Positions 8,624 through 18,372 of a DNA stretch of 64,000 nucleotides are shown here, piece by piece. The notes under the pieces are model-generated. The model saw only the letters and a list, made by a program, of their open reading frames with translations. It had not been told where the DNA came from and did not search any database. A program made the translations under genes and the position numbers. The stretch lies in NCBI GenBank assembly GCA_963973455.1, contig CAXAZF010000005.1, forward strand, positions 124,001 through 188,000. The letters are read 5' to 3'. Source of the DNA: Marixanthomonas sp002364245 (lineage in GTDB: Bacteria; Bacteroidota; Bacteroidia; Flavobacteriales; Flavobacteriaceae). Position 1 is the first letter of the stretch; the number at the start of each line of letters is the position of its first letter.

Positions 8624-9751
8624 ATGAAAAAATTAAAGGTTTTAACGGTAGTTGGCACCCGTCCTGAGATAATTAGACTTTCACGAATTATTACTAAGCT
8701 CAATTCTAATAGAAGTATTGAACACACTTTAGTACATACAGGGCAAAACTATAATTATGAGTTAAATGAAATTTTCTTCGAAGATTTAAAATTAGAAAAA
8801 CCCAATTATATTATAAAAAGCAAAGATGAAAATGCCATAAAGACTATTGGTATTATTTTATCTGAAATTGATGTAATACTTGAAAAAGAAAAACCTGATG
8901 CCTTTTTAATTTTAGGAGACACAAATTCAGGACTTACAGCGATAGCGGCAAAAAAGAGAAATATTCCTATATTCCATATGGAAGCAGGTAACCGATGTTT
9001 TGATGAGCGTGTTCCAGAAGAAATTAATAGAAAAATAATTGACCATATAGCTGATATAAACCTGCCATATAGTACTATTGGTAGAGAATATTTGTTAAAG
9101 GAAAATATAGCGGCAGATCGTATAATTAAAACGGGAAGTCCACTTTTTGAAGTATTGAACCATTATAAAAGTGATATTGATAACTCGACTATTCTTGAAC
9201 GGTTAAACTTAAAAAAAGATGCTTATTTCTTAGTCTCTGCGCACAGAGCCGAAAATATTGAAAATGAAGTAAATTTTAAGCAGTTGTTAGATACCTTAGG
9301 GAAATTAGCAAAAAAATACAGTTTACCAATTATTGTAAGTACGCACCCACGTACTAGAAAAAGATTAAATGAAGGGAATTATAATTTACACAGTAATATT
9401 AATTTTTTAGAACCTTTAGGCTTTTTCGATTACAATTCGCTACAAATGAATGCTCTCATGGTACTTTCAGATAGTGGAACAATTTCTGAAGAAGCTTCAA
9501 TTTTAAATTTTAAAGCACTAAATATAAGAGAAGCTCATGAAAGGCCTGAAGCCATGGAAGAAACTGCTGTTATAATGACGGGTTTGCAGATCGATTCTGT
9601 AGTGAGGGCAATAGAGACGATGAAAGATGAGAAGTTGGAGCATATTAATAGAAAAGTAGCCGACTACCAAGTGCCGAACGTTTCAGAAAAAATAGTAAGA
9701 ATACTTCTTTCATATACAGATTATGTGAATAAAAATGTATGGAAAAAGTAA
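8624..9751 (+). CDS. capG: UDP-N-acetyl-L-fucosamine synthase (2-epimerase), CapG/FnlC type
   Basis: Third enzyme of the UDP-L-FucNAc route, a C2 epimerase of the WecB family. The 375-residue protein shows VVGTRPEIIRLSRII (residues 8-22), LVHTGQNYNYELNEIFF, GDTNSGL, HMEAGNRCFDERVPEEINRK and SGTISEEASIL, all in the order expected for non-hydrolysing UDP-sugar 2-epimerases. The GNRCFDERVPE version distinguishes CapG/FnlC from true WecB, which has GLRTHNKWAPFPEE (compare the gene at 32511-33629). TAGTTTTG at 8599-8606 fits a flavobacterial -7 box but lacks a -33 partner, so an internal promoter is uncertain. Confidence 0.9.
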   Translation: MKKLKVLTVVGTRPEIIRLSRIITKLNSNRSIEHTLVHTGQNYNYELNEIFFEDLKLEKPNYIIKSKDENAIKTIGIILSEIDVILEKEKPDAFLILGDTNSGLTAIAAKKRNIPIFHMEAGNRCFDERVPEEINRKIIDHIADINLPYSTIGREYLLKENIAADRIIKTGSPLFEVLNHYKSDIDNSTILERLNLKKDAYFLVSAHRAENIENEVNFKQLLDTLGKLAKKYSLPIIVSTHPRTRKRLNEGNYNLHSNINFLEPLGFFDYNSLQMNALMVLSDSGTISEEASILNFKALNIREAHERPEAMEETAVIMTGLQIDSVVRAIETMKDEKLEHINRKVADYQVPNVSEKIVRILLSYTDYVNKNVWKK

Positions 9752-9755
9752 TGTC

Positions 9756-10952
9756 ATGAGTAAGAATATTTTGTTTTTAGCACTTAATTACCCCGATACT
9801 GAATATGATAGCAACATGTACACAGACTTAATGCAAGAGTTTAAAAAGCATGGCCATCAAGTATATGTAGTAGCATCTTCTTCAGAAACTGGAAAAACCG
9901 GGCTTTTTAATGAAGGCGGAATTCATGTATTACGATGTAAAACCTATAGCTATAAAACACAAAACCTAATCAATAAAGGTATTGCGAACGTTCTATTGCC
10001 ATATCAATATTTGCAAGCAATTAAATCTAAACTTTCATCTATAGAATTTAACCTAGTTATTTTACCAACGCCACCTATTACCCTTCTTTCGGTAATTAAA
10101 AAACTAAAACAAAAGAAAGATATACCCGTGTATTTGATTTTAAGGGATATTTTTCCTCAAAATGCTGTGGATATTAAGTTGATGCGTAAAAACATGCCAC
10201 TCTATTTTTATTTCAGAAATATTGAAAAAAAACTATATAAAGAGGTTGACAAAATAGGTTGTATGTCCTTGGGGAATATAGACTATATACAATCTAATAA
10301 TGAAATAGAATCTAGTAAAATAGAATTATTAAGGAACTGGCAAACTACCCAGTTTAACGAAGAAATTGATAAAGAAAAGCTTAAAATAAACCTTGGCTTA
10401 GAAGGTAAATTTGTCATTTTTTACGGAGGAAATATTAGTAAACCTCAGAAAATAAATAATGCTGTTAAGCTTATAAAGGAATATAGAAATGAAGATGAAT
10501 TGATATTTTATTTTATAGGAAGAGGAACCGAAATAAAAGAGTTTAGTAAAGAGATAAAAAGAAACAAATTCAAAAATGTCATTGTTGAAGAAAGCATAGC
10601 TAGAAAAAAGTATTTAGAACTTTTAAATATTGCAGATGTTGGTCTTGTTACATTAGATGAGAATTTCACAATACCCAATATGCCTTCAAAAACAATATCA
10701 TATCTGTTTGCAGGAGTACCAATTTTAGCCTTAATTGATAAAACCACTGATTTTGGCCCTTGGATTCAAAATGAAGTAGAAGCCGGGTATTGGGTAGAAG
10801 CAACAAATACTAAAGAGTCAAAAGAAAAACTGGACACTTTAATAAAATCCAAAAAACTTCGTTTAAAAATAGGGGCGAAGGGAAAAAAGTATGCTCATAA
10901 GTTTTTAACCCCAAATGTAGCTTATAAAACTATCATAAAAGAAAGTACGTAA
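9756..10952 (+). CDS. GT4 family glycosyltransferase, WbuB-like (probable L-FucNAc transferase)
   Basis: A GT-B glycosyltransferase of about 398 residues. It begins MSKNILFLALNYPDTEYDSN and resembles the WbuB type, with YLILRDIFPQNAVDIKLM near residue 130, FYGGNISKPQKINNAV near residue 222 and NMPSKTISYLFAGVPILALI near residue 310. WbuB-type transferases sit next to FnlABC in other gram-negative O-antigen loci and are thought to move L-FucNAc; the same order here supports that, but specificity is inferred. The ATG at 9756 follows a GGAAAAAG stretch and fits the family N-terminus; an in-frame ATG at 9735 would overlap capG by 17 bp. Confidence 0.83.
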   Translation: MSKNILFLALNYPDTEYDSNMYTDLMQEFKKHGHQVYVVASSSETGKTGLFNEGGIHVLRCKTYSYKTQNLINKGIANVLLPYQYLQAIKSKLSSIEFNLVILPTPPITLLSVIKKLKQKKDIPVYLILRDIFPQNAVDIKLMRKNMPLYFYFRNIEKKLYKEVDKIGCMSLGNIDYIQSNNEIESSKIELLRNWQTTQFNEEIDKEKLKINLGLEGKFVIFYGGNISKPQKINNAVKLIKEYRNEDELIFYFIGRGTEIKEFSKEIKRNKFKNVIVEESIARKKYLELLNIADVGLVTLDENFTIPNMPSKTISYLFAGVPILALIDKTTDFGPWIQNEVEAGYWVEATNTKESKEKLDTLIKSKKLRLKIGAKGKKYAHKFLTPNVAYKTIIKEST

Positions 10953-10992
10953 TTAGTAATAGTACGTTCTTTTTGAAAAGAAAAAGAAAACA

Positions 10993-12126
10993 ATGCAAAA
11001 TAAAATATGGCTGTCCTCGCCACATATGGGAGGAAACGAACAAAAATATATAAAGGAAGCTTTTTCCGAAAATTGGATAGCTCCGCTAGGGCCAAACGTA
11101 ACGGGTTTTGAAAGCGATCTTGAAGAATATTTAGGTCAAGATTCCCATGTAGCGTGTGTATCTTCAGGGACAGGCGCCATTCATTTGGCACTCGATATTG
11201 CTGGAGTAACAAAAGACGATGAAGTAATATGCCAAACTTTTACGTTTTGTGGTTCTTCACATCCAATAACATATATGGGAGCAACTCCTGTTTTTATTGA
11301 TAGTGAAGAAGAAACGTGGAATATGTCTCCTATATATTTAGAAGAAGCAATAAAAAAAGGAATAGAAAAAGGAAAAAAACCAAAAGCCGTTATTGCAGTT
11401 CACTTGTATGGAATGCCAGCTAAAATGGATGAAATTGAAGCAATCTGTAAAAAATACAAAGTGTTTTTAATTGAAGACGCTGCTGAAGCTTTAGGATCAT
11501 CTTATAAGGGCCAAAAATGTGGAACCTTTGGCGATCTTTCTATTTTGTCATTTAATGGAAACAAAATAATTACGACCTCTGGAGGTGGAGCTTTGGTATG
11601 TAGAAATAAAGAAACAAAAGAAAAAGCTATTTTCTTAGCTACGCAGGCAAGGGATGAGGCCCCTCACTATCAACATTCACGCATTGGGTATAATTATAGA
11701 ATGAGTAACATTGTTGCTGGTATAGGTAGGGGACAAATGGAAGTATTGGATAAACACGTTGCTTTACGAAGGAAGAACAATGAGTTTTATAAAGAGCTAT
11801 TTAGCGATATTGATGAAATAAAACTATTTTCTGAACCTGACACAAATTTTTATAGCAACCATTGGTTGTCGGCTATAGTGTGCAAAAAATCAGACAATCA
11901 GCATATTATTGAAAAATTACGATTATTTTTACATAATCTTAACATAGAAAGTAGACCTTTGTGGAAACCTATGCACCTGCAACCTGTGTATAGGGGTTCC
12001 AAGTTTTATGGTGATGAAACGGCAAGTAAAATTTTTAGTAAAGGGTTGTGTTTGCCCTCAGGGTCAAATTTAACAGACACTGAACGGGATAGAATAGAAA
12101 ATGCTGTTAGAACGTATTTTAGTTAA
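10993..12126 (+). CDS. pglE: UDP-4-keto-sugar aminotransferase, PglE type (DegT/DnrJ/EryC1)
   Basis: PLP-dependent aminotransferase that should convert UDP-4-keto-6-deoxy-GlcNAc into the 4-amino sugar, the second step towards UDP-bacillosamine. Of 377 residues, SSGTGAIHLALD (58-69) is the phosphate-binding turn, LIEDAAEALGSSYKG carries the Asp contacting the PLP ring, and SFNGNKIITTSGGGAL holds Lys191, the Schiff-base lysine, in the form typical of PglE. The next gene encodes a PglF-type dehydratase that makes the substrate. The acetyltransferase needed for the last step (PglD type) is not here but on the opposite strand at 21639-22262. Confidence 0.87.
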   Translation: MQNKIWLSSPHMGGNEQKYIKEAFSENWIAPLGPNVTGFESDLEEYLGQDSHVACVSSGTGAIHLALDIAGVTKDDEVICQTFTFCGSSHPITYMGATPVFIDSEEETWNMSPIYLEEAIKKGIEKGKKPKAVIAVHLYGMPAKMDEIEAICKKYKVFLIEDAAEALGSSYKGQKCGTFGDLSILSFNGNKIITTSGGGALVCRNKETKEKAIFLATQARDEAPHYQHSRIGYNYRMSNIVAGIGRGQMEVLDKHVALRRKNNEFYKELFSDIDEIKLFSEPDTNFYSNHWLSAIVCKKSDNQHIIEKLRLFLHNLNIESRPLWKPMHLQPVYRGSKFYGDETASKIFSKGLCLPSGSNLTDTERDRIENAVRTYFS

Positions 12127-12158
12127 TAACTCCCCAGTATGTTAGCTAATAATGAGGT

Positions 12159-14150
12159 ATGAAAGATAAATTAATTAGAGCTCTGAAGATAATTCTTTCT
12201 TCAAAAGAAAATAGGTTAGATATTCGTAATGTAAAATATCTGCCAAGGTGGTCTGTATTGGGTATTGATATTTTTTTATTGATATGCTCCATGGTATTGA
12301 CCGTGGTAATACTTATGGACCTTCATATTAACCATTTACAATTAATATCTGCAACGCAGCAAATAGTATTAGTGTTAAGTGTTAATGTAGGTTTTATGCT
12401 AATTTATAAAACCTATGCAGGATTAATACGGCATTCTTCATTTATGGATGCTTTAAAACTAATTTTAGCAAGTTTTAGCACTTTTTTGGTGTTGTTGATT
12501 ATTAACATTATTGTATTGGCATTAGTATCTGAAAAAATATTCTTGACCTCTGCATTGGTGGTTTATTCTTTCTTTTCTTTTACCTTCTTGTTTTCATTTA
12601 GGTTAGCAGTTAAACAGTTTTATGAATATTTTAAAATATATCAAACAAAGGTTACATCTGAAAATGCCGTTATTGTTGGTATTGATGAAAACGCCATATC
12701 AATCGCCGCTGCATTAGATATAGAACATCCCCAACGTTTTAAAATAAAGGGGTTTGCTTCGACAAAATCATCTAATAAAAGACTTTTGATATTAGGGAAA
12801 CCTGTAATTAAGATTAAAGATAAACTAAGTGAAGAAGTAAAAAAATTAGATGCTACTGCAGTAATTATTTCCAGTAATTTTCTATCTCCAAAAAAAAAAT
12901 ATAACCTTGTAGAGGATTGTCTTGAAAACAATATTAAAGTATATAACTCACCTTTAGTACTTGATTGGGGGGAAAATACGTCTGTAGCAAATCAAGTGAA
13001 AAACCTTCAGATTGAAGATTTATTGGAGCGGGAACCTATTGAGCTGCATACTGAAGAAAAATTTAAGCAACTTAAAGGAAAAACCATTTTAGTAACCGGA
13101 GGTGCTGGGTCTATAGGCAGTGAAATTGTTAGGCAAGTAGCAAAATACAATCCAAAGCATGTTTTGGTGTTAGATCAAGCGGAAACACCTTTATACAATT
13201 TACAGCTTGAATTATTAAGTAATCATCCAAATATAGATTTTAAGTTTATTATATGTGATGTAGCTAACAGAAATAGGTTGGGAACTTTATTTAGTAAGTA
13301 CGATATTGATGTTGTATATCATGCAGCTGCTTATAAGCATGTGCCACTAATGGAAGAAAATACTCCTGAGGCGATAATTACAAATGTATACGGAACCAAA
13401 AATCTGGCCGATCTCGCAGTAATTCATAAAGTTTCAAGGTTTGTAATGGTTTCAACAGATAAAGCTGTAAACCCAAGTAATGTTATGGGAGCTTCAAAGC
13501 GTGCTGCTGAAATGTTCGTACAATCACGTAATTTTTATACCAACAGTGAAGGTAAACCATGTAAAACAAAATTTATTACAACACGTTTTGGAAATGTGCT
13601 GGGATCTAATGGAAGTGTAGTCCCCTTATTTAAGAAACAGATTGAAAAAGGAGGCCCAATTACCATTACACATCCCGATATTATTAGATATTTTATGACG
13701 ATTCCCGAGGCGTGTCAATTGGTTTTAGAAGCTGGAGCTATGGGAAAAGGAGGTGAGATTTTTATTTTTGATATGGGAGAACCGGTCAAGATTATGGATC
13801 TTGCCGTTAAAATGATAAAGTTGGCAGGTTTTGTGCCTAAAAAAGATATCGAAATAGAAATTACTGGATTGCGGCCTGGTGAAAAATTATATGAAGAGTT
13901 AATTAGCCATACCAGCAAAGCACTATCTACACATCATGAGAAAATTATGATAGGAAAAGAAGTTATAAAAGATTTTGAATTTGTAGATAAAAGAGTCTTT
14001 AAAATTATTGAAGCGGCCTTGCGTTATGATGATACAGACCTTGTAAAAAAGTTGAAAAAACTAGTCCCGGAATTTATCAGTAAAAATTCTGAATATGAAA
14101 GCTTAGATGGAAAAACTGAAGATATAAGTACAAAAGAAGTTAGCTTATAA
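12159..14150 (+). CDS. pglF: Membrane-bound UDP-GlcNAc C6-dehydratase, PglF/WbpM type
   Basis: Nucleotide-sugar 4,6-dehydratase of 663 residues anchored in the inner membrane. Four N-terminal membrane segments are visible (about 33-53, 66-84, 98-124, 128-150), then a first Rossmann-like domain (VIVGIDENAISIAAAL, 171-186) and the catalytic SDR domain with LVTGGAGSIGSEIVRQ (311-326), HAAAYKHVPLMEENTPEA and STDKAVNPSNVMGASKR, where Met takes the place of the catalytic Tyr as in PglF and WbpM. Length and layout match the family. It starts 32 bp after the PglE-type aminotransferase, and together they form the first two steps of UDP-diNAc-bacillosamine synthesis. Confidence 0.88.
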   Translation: MKDKLIRALKIILSSKENRLDIRNVKYLPRWSVLGIDIFLLICSMVLTVVILMDLHINHLQLISATQQIVLVLSVNVGFMLIYKTYAGLIRHSSFMDALKLILASFSTFLVLLIINIIVLALVSEKIFLTSALVVYSFFSFTFLFSFRLAVKQFYEYFKIYQTKVTSENAVIVGIDENAISIAAALDIEHPQRFKIKGFASTKSSNKRLLILGKPVIKIKDKLSEEVKKLDATAVIISSNFLSPKKKYNLVEDCLENNIKVYNSPLVLDWGENTSVANQVKNLQIEDLLEREPIELHTEEKFKQLKGKTILVTGGAGSIGSEIVRQVAKYNPKHVLVLDQAETPLYNLQLELLSNHPNIDFKFIICDVANRNRLGTLFSKYDIDVVYHAAAYKHVPLMEENTPEAIITNVYGTKNLADLAVIHKVSRFVMVSTDKAVNPSNVMGASKRAAEMFVQSRNFYTNSEGKPCKTKFITTRFGNVLGSNGSVVPLFKKQIEKGGPITITHPDIIRYFMTIPEACQLVLEAGAMGKGGEIFIFDMGEPVKIMDLAVKMIKLAGFVPKKDIEIEITGLRPGEKLYEELISHTSKALSTHHEKIMIGKEVIKDFEFVDKRVFKIIEAALRYDDTDLVKKLKKLVPEFISKNSEYESLDGKTEDISTKEVSL

Positions 14151-14170
14151 ACTGCCTAAAAAAAATTCCT

Positions 14171-15523
14171 ATGCGCTTTTTTTGTTACGTTTTTTTTATA
14201 TTTTTTTGTTTACTTACTTCTACAGCTGGTTTTACACAAAACATACATTTTGAATCATCCTTTTCAGCTTCCGGATACCTTTCTGCTGAAAAAGAACTTC
14301 CATTCTGGTTACTTACCAACAAAAATGGAGCAATTTCACCTCAAACCGATGGATTATTCCAAGGGGGAACAAAAGCAACGTATGCGTATTCTGAAAAGAA
14401 TAATGCAACACTCACAGCTGGAGTGAGTGTTTTTATTCGAAATGGAGTAGCAGACAAGCTACAGCGGAATGAAATCTATCTTCAATTTGAAAATTCGTGG
14501 TTACGAGCAGTCGTAGGCGGCAAAAACCCGACAGATAGGTTTCAAGGTCTTTCTACAGTAAATAGTAACTTTTTACTGTCTGGTAATGCAAGAGCTATTC
14601 CGGGAGTGCTAGTAGAAACAACGAAACCAATTGCAATTACTAAAACTATTGGTGTAGGAGGAGGAATAGGCCATTATGAAATGAATGATGATCGAGATAC
14701 CGAAGGCACTAAACTTCACTATAAAAAACTGTACGCTAATTGGAAATTGAATAACAAAAGTAAACTGAGGTTGGGAATCGAACATTATGCCCAATGGGGG
14801 GGTACATCGCCAGAATTTGGAAAGTTTTCAGATTCTTTTTCAGATTTTATTAATGTGTTTTTTGCTCAAAATGCAGGAGAAGGAAATATTCAAGGAGAAC
14901 AAGTAAATGCTTTAGGAAACCATCTTGGTTTGTATAATCTGGAATACACCTATACACCATCTTTAGGACAATTTAAGTTTTACCACCAACATCCTTTTGA
15001 GGATGGATCGGGCTCAGCATTGAAAAACTTTCCAGATGGTATTTGGGGAATATATTTTAAGCCTAACGAAAAAAAATATACTGGGTTTTTCAAAGGCATG
15101 CTAATAGAGTATGTGCAAACAGTTAGCCAAAGTGGTCGGTTTGGCAGAAGTGGTCGCGATAATTATTTTAACAATAGAGGCTACCGAACAGGCTGGCGCT
15201 ATGATACAAATTTTATTGGTTTTCCGTTTTTTGATAATACCCCAATCGACCAAATAATTGAAAACAATCGCGTATTAGGTGTTCATATGGGATTGTTGGG
15301 AGGGTTTAAAGCTTGGACGTGGCTTGCAAAAATAAGTATAACAGAAAATTTGGGACGGTATGGAGTACCTATTGTACCTAAAGAAAAAAGAGTGTATACT
15401 TATCTAAAAACCACGTATACTTTTAAGAAGGTAGGGCTTTTTTCCTTGGAGGTAGGTTATGATTATAACAATCAGCAGCAAGATAAAGTGGGAGCGGGTC
15501 TTACCTATAGGTATAGTTTTTAA
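14171..15523 (+). CDS. Wzi-family capsule assembly outer-membrane protein
   Basis: A 450-residue protein with a signal peptide (hydrophobic stretch to about residue 21, cleavage near TAGFTQN) and many short alternating, aromatic-rich segments ending in YDYNNQQQDKVGAGLTYRYSF. The C-terminal phenylalanine and beta-strand pattern are typical of an outer-membrane beta-barrel. Stretches such as FWLLTNKNGAISPQTDG, LQRNEIYLQFENSWLRAVVG and LYANWKLNNKSKLRLGIEHY match Wzi-type proteins of Bacteroidota, which help to anchor or assemble capsule at the surface. It is the last gene of the + strand block and faces the Wzc gene of the - strand block, supporting a capsule role. Confidence 0.82.
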   Translation: MRFFCYVFFIFFCLLTSTAGFTQNIHFESSFSASGYLSAEKELPFWLLTNKNGAISPQTDGLFQGGTKATYAYSEKNNATLTAGVSVFIRNGVADKLQRNEIYLQFENSWLRAVVGGKNPTDRFQGLSTVNSNFLLSGNARAIPGVLVETTKPIAITKTIGVGGGIGHYEMNDDRDTEGTKLHYKKLYANWKLNNKSKLRLGIEHYAQWGGTSPEFGKFSDSFSDFINVFFAQNAGEGNIQGEQVNALGNHLGLYNLEYTYTPSLGQFKFYHQHPFEDGSGSALKNFPDGIWGIYFKPNEKKYTGFFKGMLIEYVQTVSQSGRFGRSGRDNYFNNRGYRTGWRYDTNFIGFPFFDNTPIDQIIENNRVLGVHMGLLGGFKAWTWLAKISITENLGRYGVPIVPKEKRVYTYLKTTYTFKKVGLFSLEVGYDYNNQQQDKVGAGLTYRYSF

Positions 15524-15969
15524 AGCAATTGTTGATGCTGTTTTAAGGTAGAAGATGGTACAATATCCAAAGAATATAAAAAACTTTGAAAGTAGGGCTA
15601 CATAAGTATTGAACTTCTCTAAGTAGCGTTGACCATTTTAGTTAATTAAATTTGAAGCGCATTAATTGACAAACCCATCTACTCCTAAACTGAAAAAATA
15701 ACACTTTGATTTCATGTGGAACTAGGTTCTAACGCAGTAATCTCTTATTCTATTTTAAAAAATCCAAAGCATTAAAATAAAACGATAGAGTGTTTTTTTT
15801 AAAATATACGGTTGTTACAACAAAAACTCCCGAGATTTTTCCCAAAACTTCTTAGTATTTTGAAAGAATATTGTACAAGTTTTTCAACAAAATTGTACAA
15901 CTTTCTTAGAAATATTGTACAATAATTCCGCATGTATATGAATTAAACTATTTTTCAACTCCCAACTCT
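15524..15969. other. Convergent intergenic region without a gene
   Basis: These 446 bp lie between the 3' ends of the Wzi gene (+) and the Wzc gene (-). No convincing ORF, tRNA or classical terminator is visible. The region is AT-rich. Its right end holds three copies of the palindrome TTGTACAA spaced exactly 22 bp apart (listed separately). Confidence 0.7.
15871..15922. repeat. Three TTGTACAA palindromes at exact 22-bp spacing
   Basis: The 8-bp palindrome TTGTACAA occurs at 15871-15878, 15893-15900 and 15915-15922. Each copy is preceded by A (ATTGTACAA), the spacers are unrelated AT-rich sequence, and the period is exactly 22 bp. This puts the sites about two helical turns apart, on one face of the DNA, as in cooperative protein-binding sites. 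No gene start lies nearby on either strand; both flanking genes end here. The binding protein, if any, is unknown. Confidence 0.75.
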
Positions 15970-18366
15970 TTATCGCTTCCAAAATTGCCAAGATTTGGGT
16001 TGCTGCTCCTCATGGTACCCGTATCCATATCCATAATTATAACCATACCCCCTCTTTTCTTCTACACCATTCACAACAATTGCCATATTGGTTAATTTTT
16101 GCTGCTCATGCATTTCCTTAATATGCTCAATTAATTTTACATCGGTATAATGGGCGCGAGTTAGGTATAAAGTGACATCTGCTAGGTGTGATATTAACAA
16201 CGTATCAGTTACTAAAACGGTTGGGGAAGTATCAACCAATATATAATCATAATCTTGTTTCAGTTGATCGAGTAGTGCTTCAAAGCGACCATTCAATAAA
16301 AGCTCGGCAGGATTAGGAGGAATAGCACCGGAAAGAATGATATCTAAATTTGAAAACCCTAACACTTCTTTAATGATCAATTGTTCTTTAGTGATGGAAG
16401 CATCATATAAATAGGAGGATAAGCCAAAGGTTTCCTTCTTTTTTTCTATGTAATTGTGTAATTGTGGATTTCTCAGGTCACTCCCTACTAATAATACTCT
16501 CTTATTGGTTGCGGCCAGTGAATTGGCTAAATTTATAGAGGTATAGGTTTTTCCCTCCCCCTTGGTAGAAGAAGTTATATAAATAACATCTGCTTTTTTT
16601 TCTGAGGGTTGAATTGCGGATTTAAAATAAGATAAATTCGTTCGCAAAATACGAAATGCTTCAGCCGTTACCGATCGGTCTGTGGGTTTTAAAAGACCGG
16701 CATCTTTCTTTTCTACTTGAGGTAATTCAGCAATGACAGGAATAGGTGCTACCAATCCCTTTAATTGCTCTTTATTATTAATCTTAGTATTTAATAAAAA
16801 GGTAAGGTAAAGAATACCGAAAGGAAGTAAAAGTCCCAGTATTAAGGCTGCTAAAAATATAATTTGCTTTTTAGGAGCCACCGGCATCGGTTTGGTATAA
16901 GCAAAATCCACTATTTTTATAGTGGGGGTAATCGTAGCCAATTGCAAGGCCGCTTCTTCTCGTTTTTGAAGTAAAAACAAATATAACTTTTCTTTGATAT
17001 CGCGTTGTCGCAATATGGTTCGTATTTCTTTTTCCTTTTTCGGGAGTGCACTGAGTTTTCCGGAAGATGTATTTTCACGCTGTTGTACCGAACGCAACGA
17101 AGTTTCTATACTTGAGATGTAGGCCTTAACACTTTTAAGGATGTTGGATCGTATATCAGATATCTTTTCATCAAGAGTGACTACTAACGGGTTTTTTGGG
17201 GTAGAAGAAACCAATAGTTTATTGCGTTGTAAAATCAGTTCATTATAGGAGGTAGTTAACGAATTTATAGTTTCACTTTCTATTCCTAAGTTGGCCGGCA
17301 ACAAAGAAAAGTCCCCGCGCTGACTTAGCAAGGATTGAAATTCTTGCGCTACCGCTTTTTGGGTTTCCAGTTCAAAACGTTTGGCTTCGGCTTCCCCTTC
17401 TTTAGCAAATAATTGCGTAACATTTGCTTCAATATCAACTAGATTGTTTTGTTCCTTATAATCAACAATACCACTCTCTACCGTATCCAACTCTTGAAAC
17501 AAAAACCGCAAGCGTTCTTCTATAAATTCCCCGGTTCGTTTTAAAACCAATTGCTCATCATCAATACCGTCTCGGTTAAATTGATAGGTAAGACTGTTTA
17601 AAATAGCTTCATTTTTGGTGGGGTTTTCGCCTTGTAAGCTCACCGTTAAAATTTCGCTTTTGTCTCCAATGGGTTGCACTTGTAAATTGGTAACCAAACT
17701 ATTGATCGTTTGTTGTTTAGGCTGGAAACGTATTACATACTCTTTTTCAATAAAAGCAGTATCGGAAGTTTGAACTCCTTGCGCGTTGGGTTCAATGGCA
17801 AAGGAATACCCATTCAGGTCGAGAGGTTCGTTAAAAGTGCCTTTCGCAGTTAAATTATCCTCTAGGTTAGTTGTGCGAAGGGTAAATGTGGTGGCATCTG
17901 AAAAGCTAAGCTGATAGCTGATAGCTTCTTTGGTATTTAAAATAGAATCGGGCGTAATCCAGTGTACTGAGAAGGGAACCTCCGTTTTCCAAAGCTCTAC
18001 GGTTTTAACGTTTCCCTGCACAAAATAGCGCGTTTGCAGCTCGGTCTGGTCTACAACCATTTCGATAAGCTTACGGGAGGTTAAAATCTGCATTTCATTC
18101 TCTAGATTTACCTTGTTGAGATCAAATACAGAACCTGCGCCCTCTAAACCGGTCAAATCTAAGCCACCTTCACTTTCTTTTAATACTTTTATTTGCGTAC
18201 TGGTTTGGTATATATTTGAGGAATAGCGGACATATATAAAAGCTATAATAAGAGCGATTATTACGGATAGTACAAACCAGGGCCAATAGCGAAGATAACT
18301 TATTAAAACTTCCTTGATAGGCTCCTCTTGCGATGTGGTGGGGGATTGTGGCATTTGTTGTTCCAT
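15970..18366 (-). CDS. wzc: Polysaccharide co-polymerase / tyrosine autokinase, Wzc type
   Basis: Inner-membrane protein of 798 residues controlling chain length and export of capsule. The layout is N-terminal Wzz-type domain with a first membrane segment (about 28-48), a long periplasmic coiled-coil region with GNVR-like part (KLSALPKKEKEIRTILRQRD), a second membrane segment (IIFLAALILGLLLPFGILYL) and a cytoplasmic BY-kinase domain. That domain shows Walker A SSTKGEGKTYTS, Walker A' LLVGSDLRNPQLH and Walker B YILVDTSPTVLVTD. The C-terminus has a tyrosine-rich tail (GYGYNYGYGYGYH, six Tyr) as autophosphorylation target. It follows wza by 6 bp in the same operon; the PHP phosphatase gene upstream is its expected partner. 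Confidence 0.92.
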   Translation of the reverse strand: MEQQMPQSPTTSQEEPIKEVLISYLRYWPWFVLSVIIALIIAFIYVRYSSNIYQTSTQIKVLKESEGGLDLTGLEGAGSVFDLNKVNLENEMQILTSRKLIEMVVDQTELQTRYFVQGNVKTVELWKTEVPFSVHWITPDSILNTKEAISYQLSFSDATTFTLRTTNLEDNLTAKGTFNEPLDLNGYSFAIEPNAQGVQTSDTAFIEKEYVIRFQPKQQTINSLVTNLQVQPIGDKSEILTVSLQGENPTKNEAILNSLTYQFNRDGIDDEQLVLKRTGEFIEERLRFLFQELDTVESGIVDYKEQNNLVDIEANVTQLFAKEGEAEAKRFELETQKAVAQEFQSLLSQRGDFSLLPANLGIESETINSLTTSYNELILQRNKLLVSSTPKNPLVVTLDEKISDIRSNILKSVKAYISSIETSLRSVQQRENTSSGKLSALPKKEKEIRTILRQRDIKEKLYLFLLQKREEAALQLATITPTIKIVDFAYTKPMPVAPKKQIIFLAALILGLLLPFGILYLTFLLNTKINNKEQLKGLVAPIPVIAELPQVEKKDAGLLKPTDRSVTAEAFRILRTNLSYFKSAIQPSEKKADVIYITSSTKGEGKTYTSINLANSLAATNKRVLLVGSDLRNPQLHNYIEKKKETFGLSSYLYDASITKEQLIIKEVLGFSNLDIILSGAIPPNPAELLLNGRFEALLDQLKQDYDYILVDTSPTVLVTDTLLISHLADVTLYLTRAHYTDVKLIEHIKEMHEQQKLTNMAIVVNGVEEKRGYGYNYGYGYGYHEEQQPKSWQFWKR

Positions 18367-18372
18367 GAGAAA

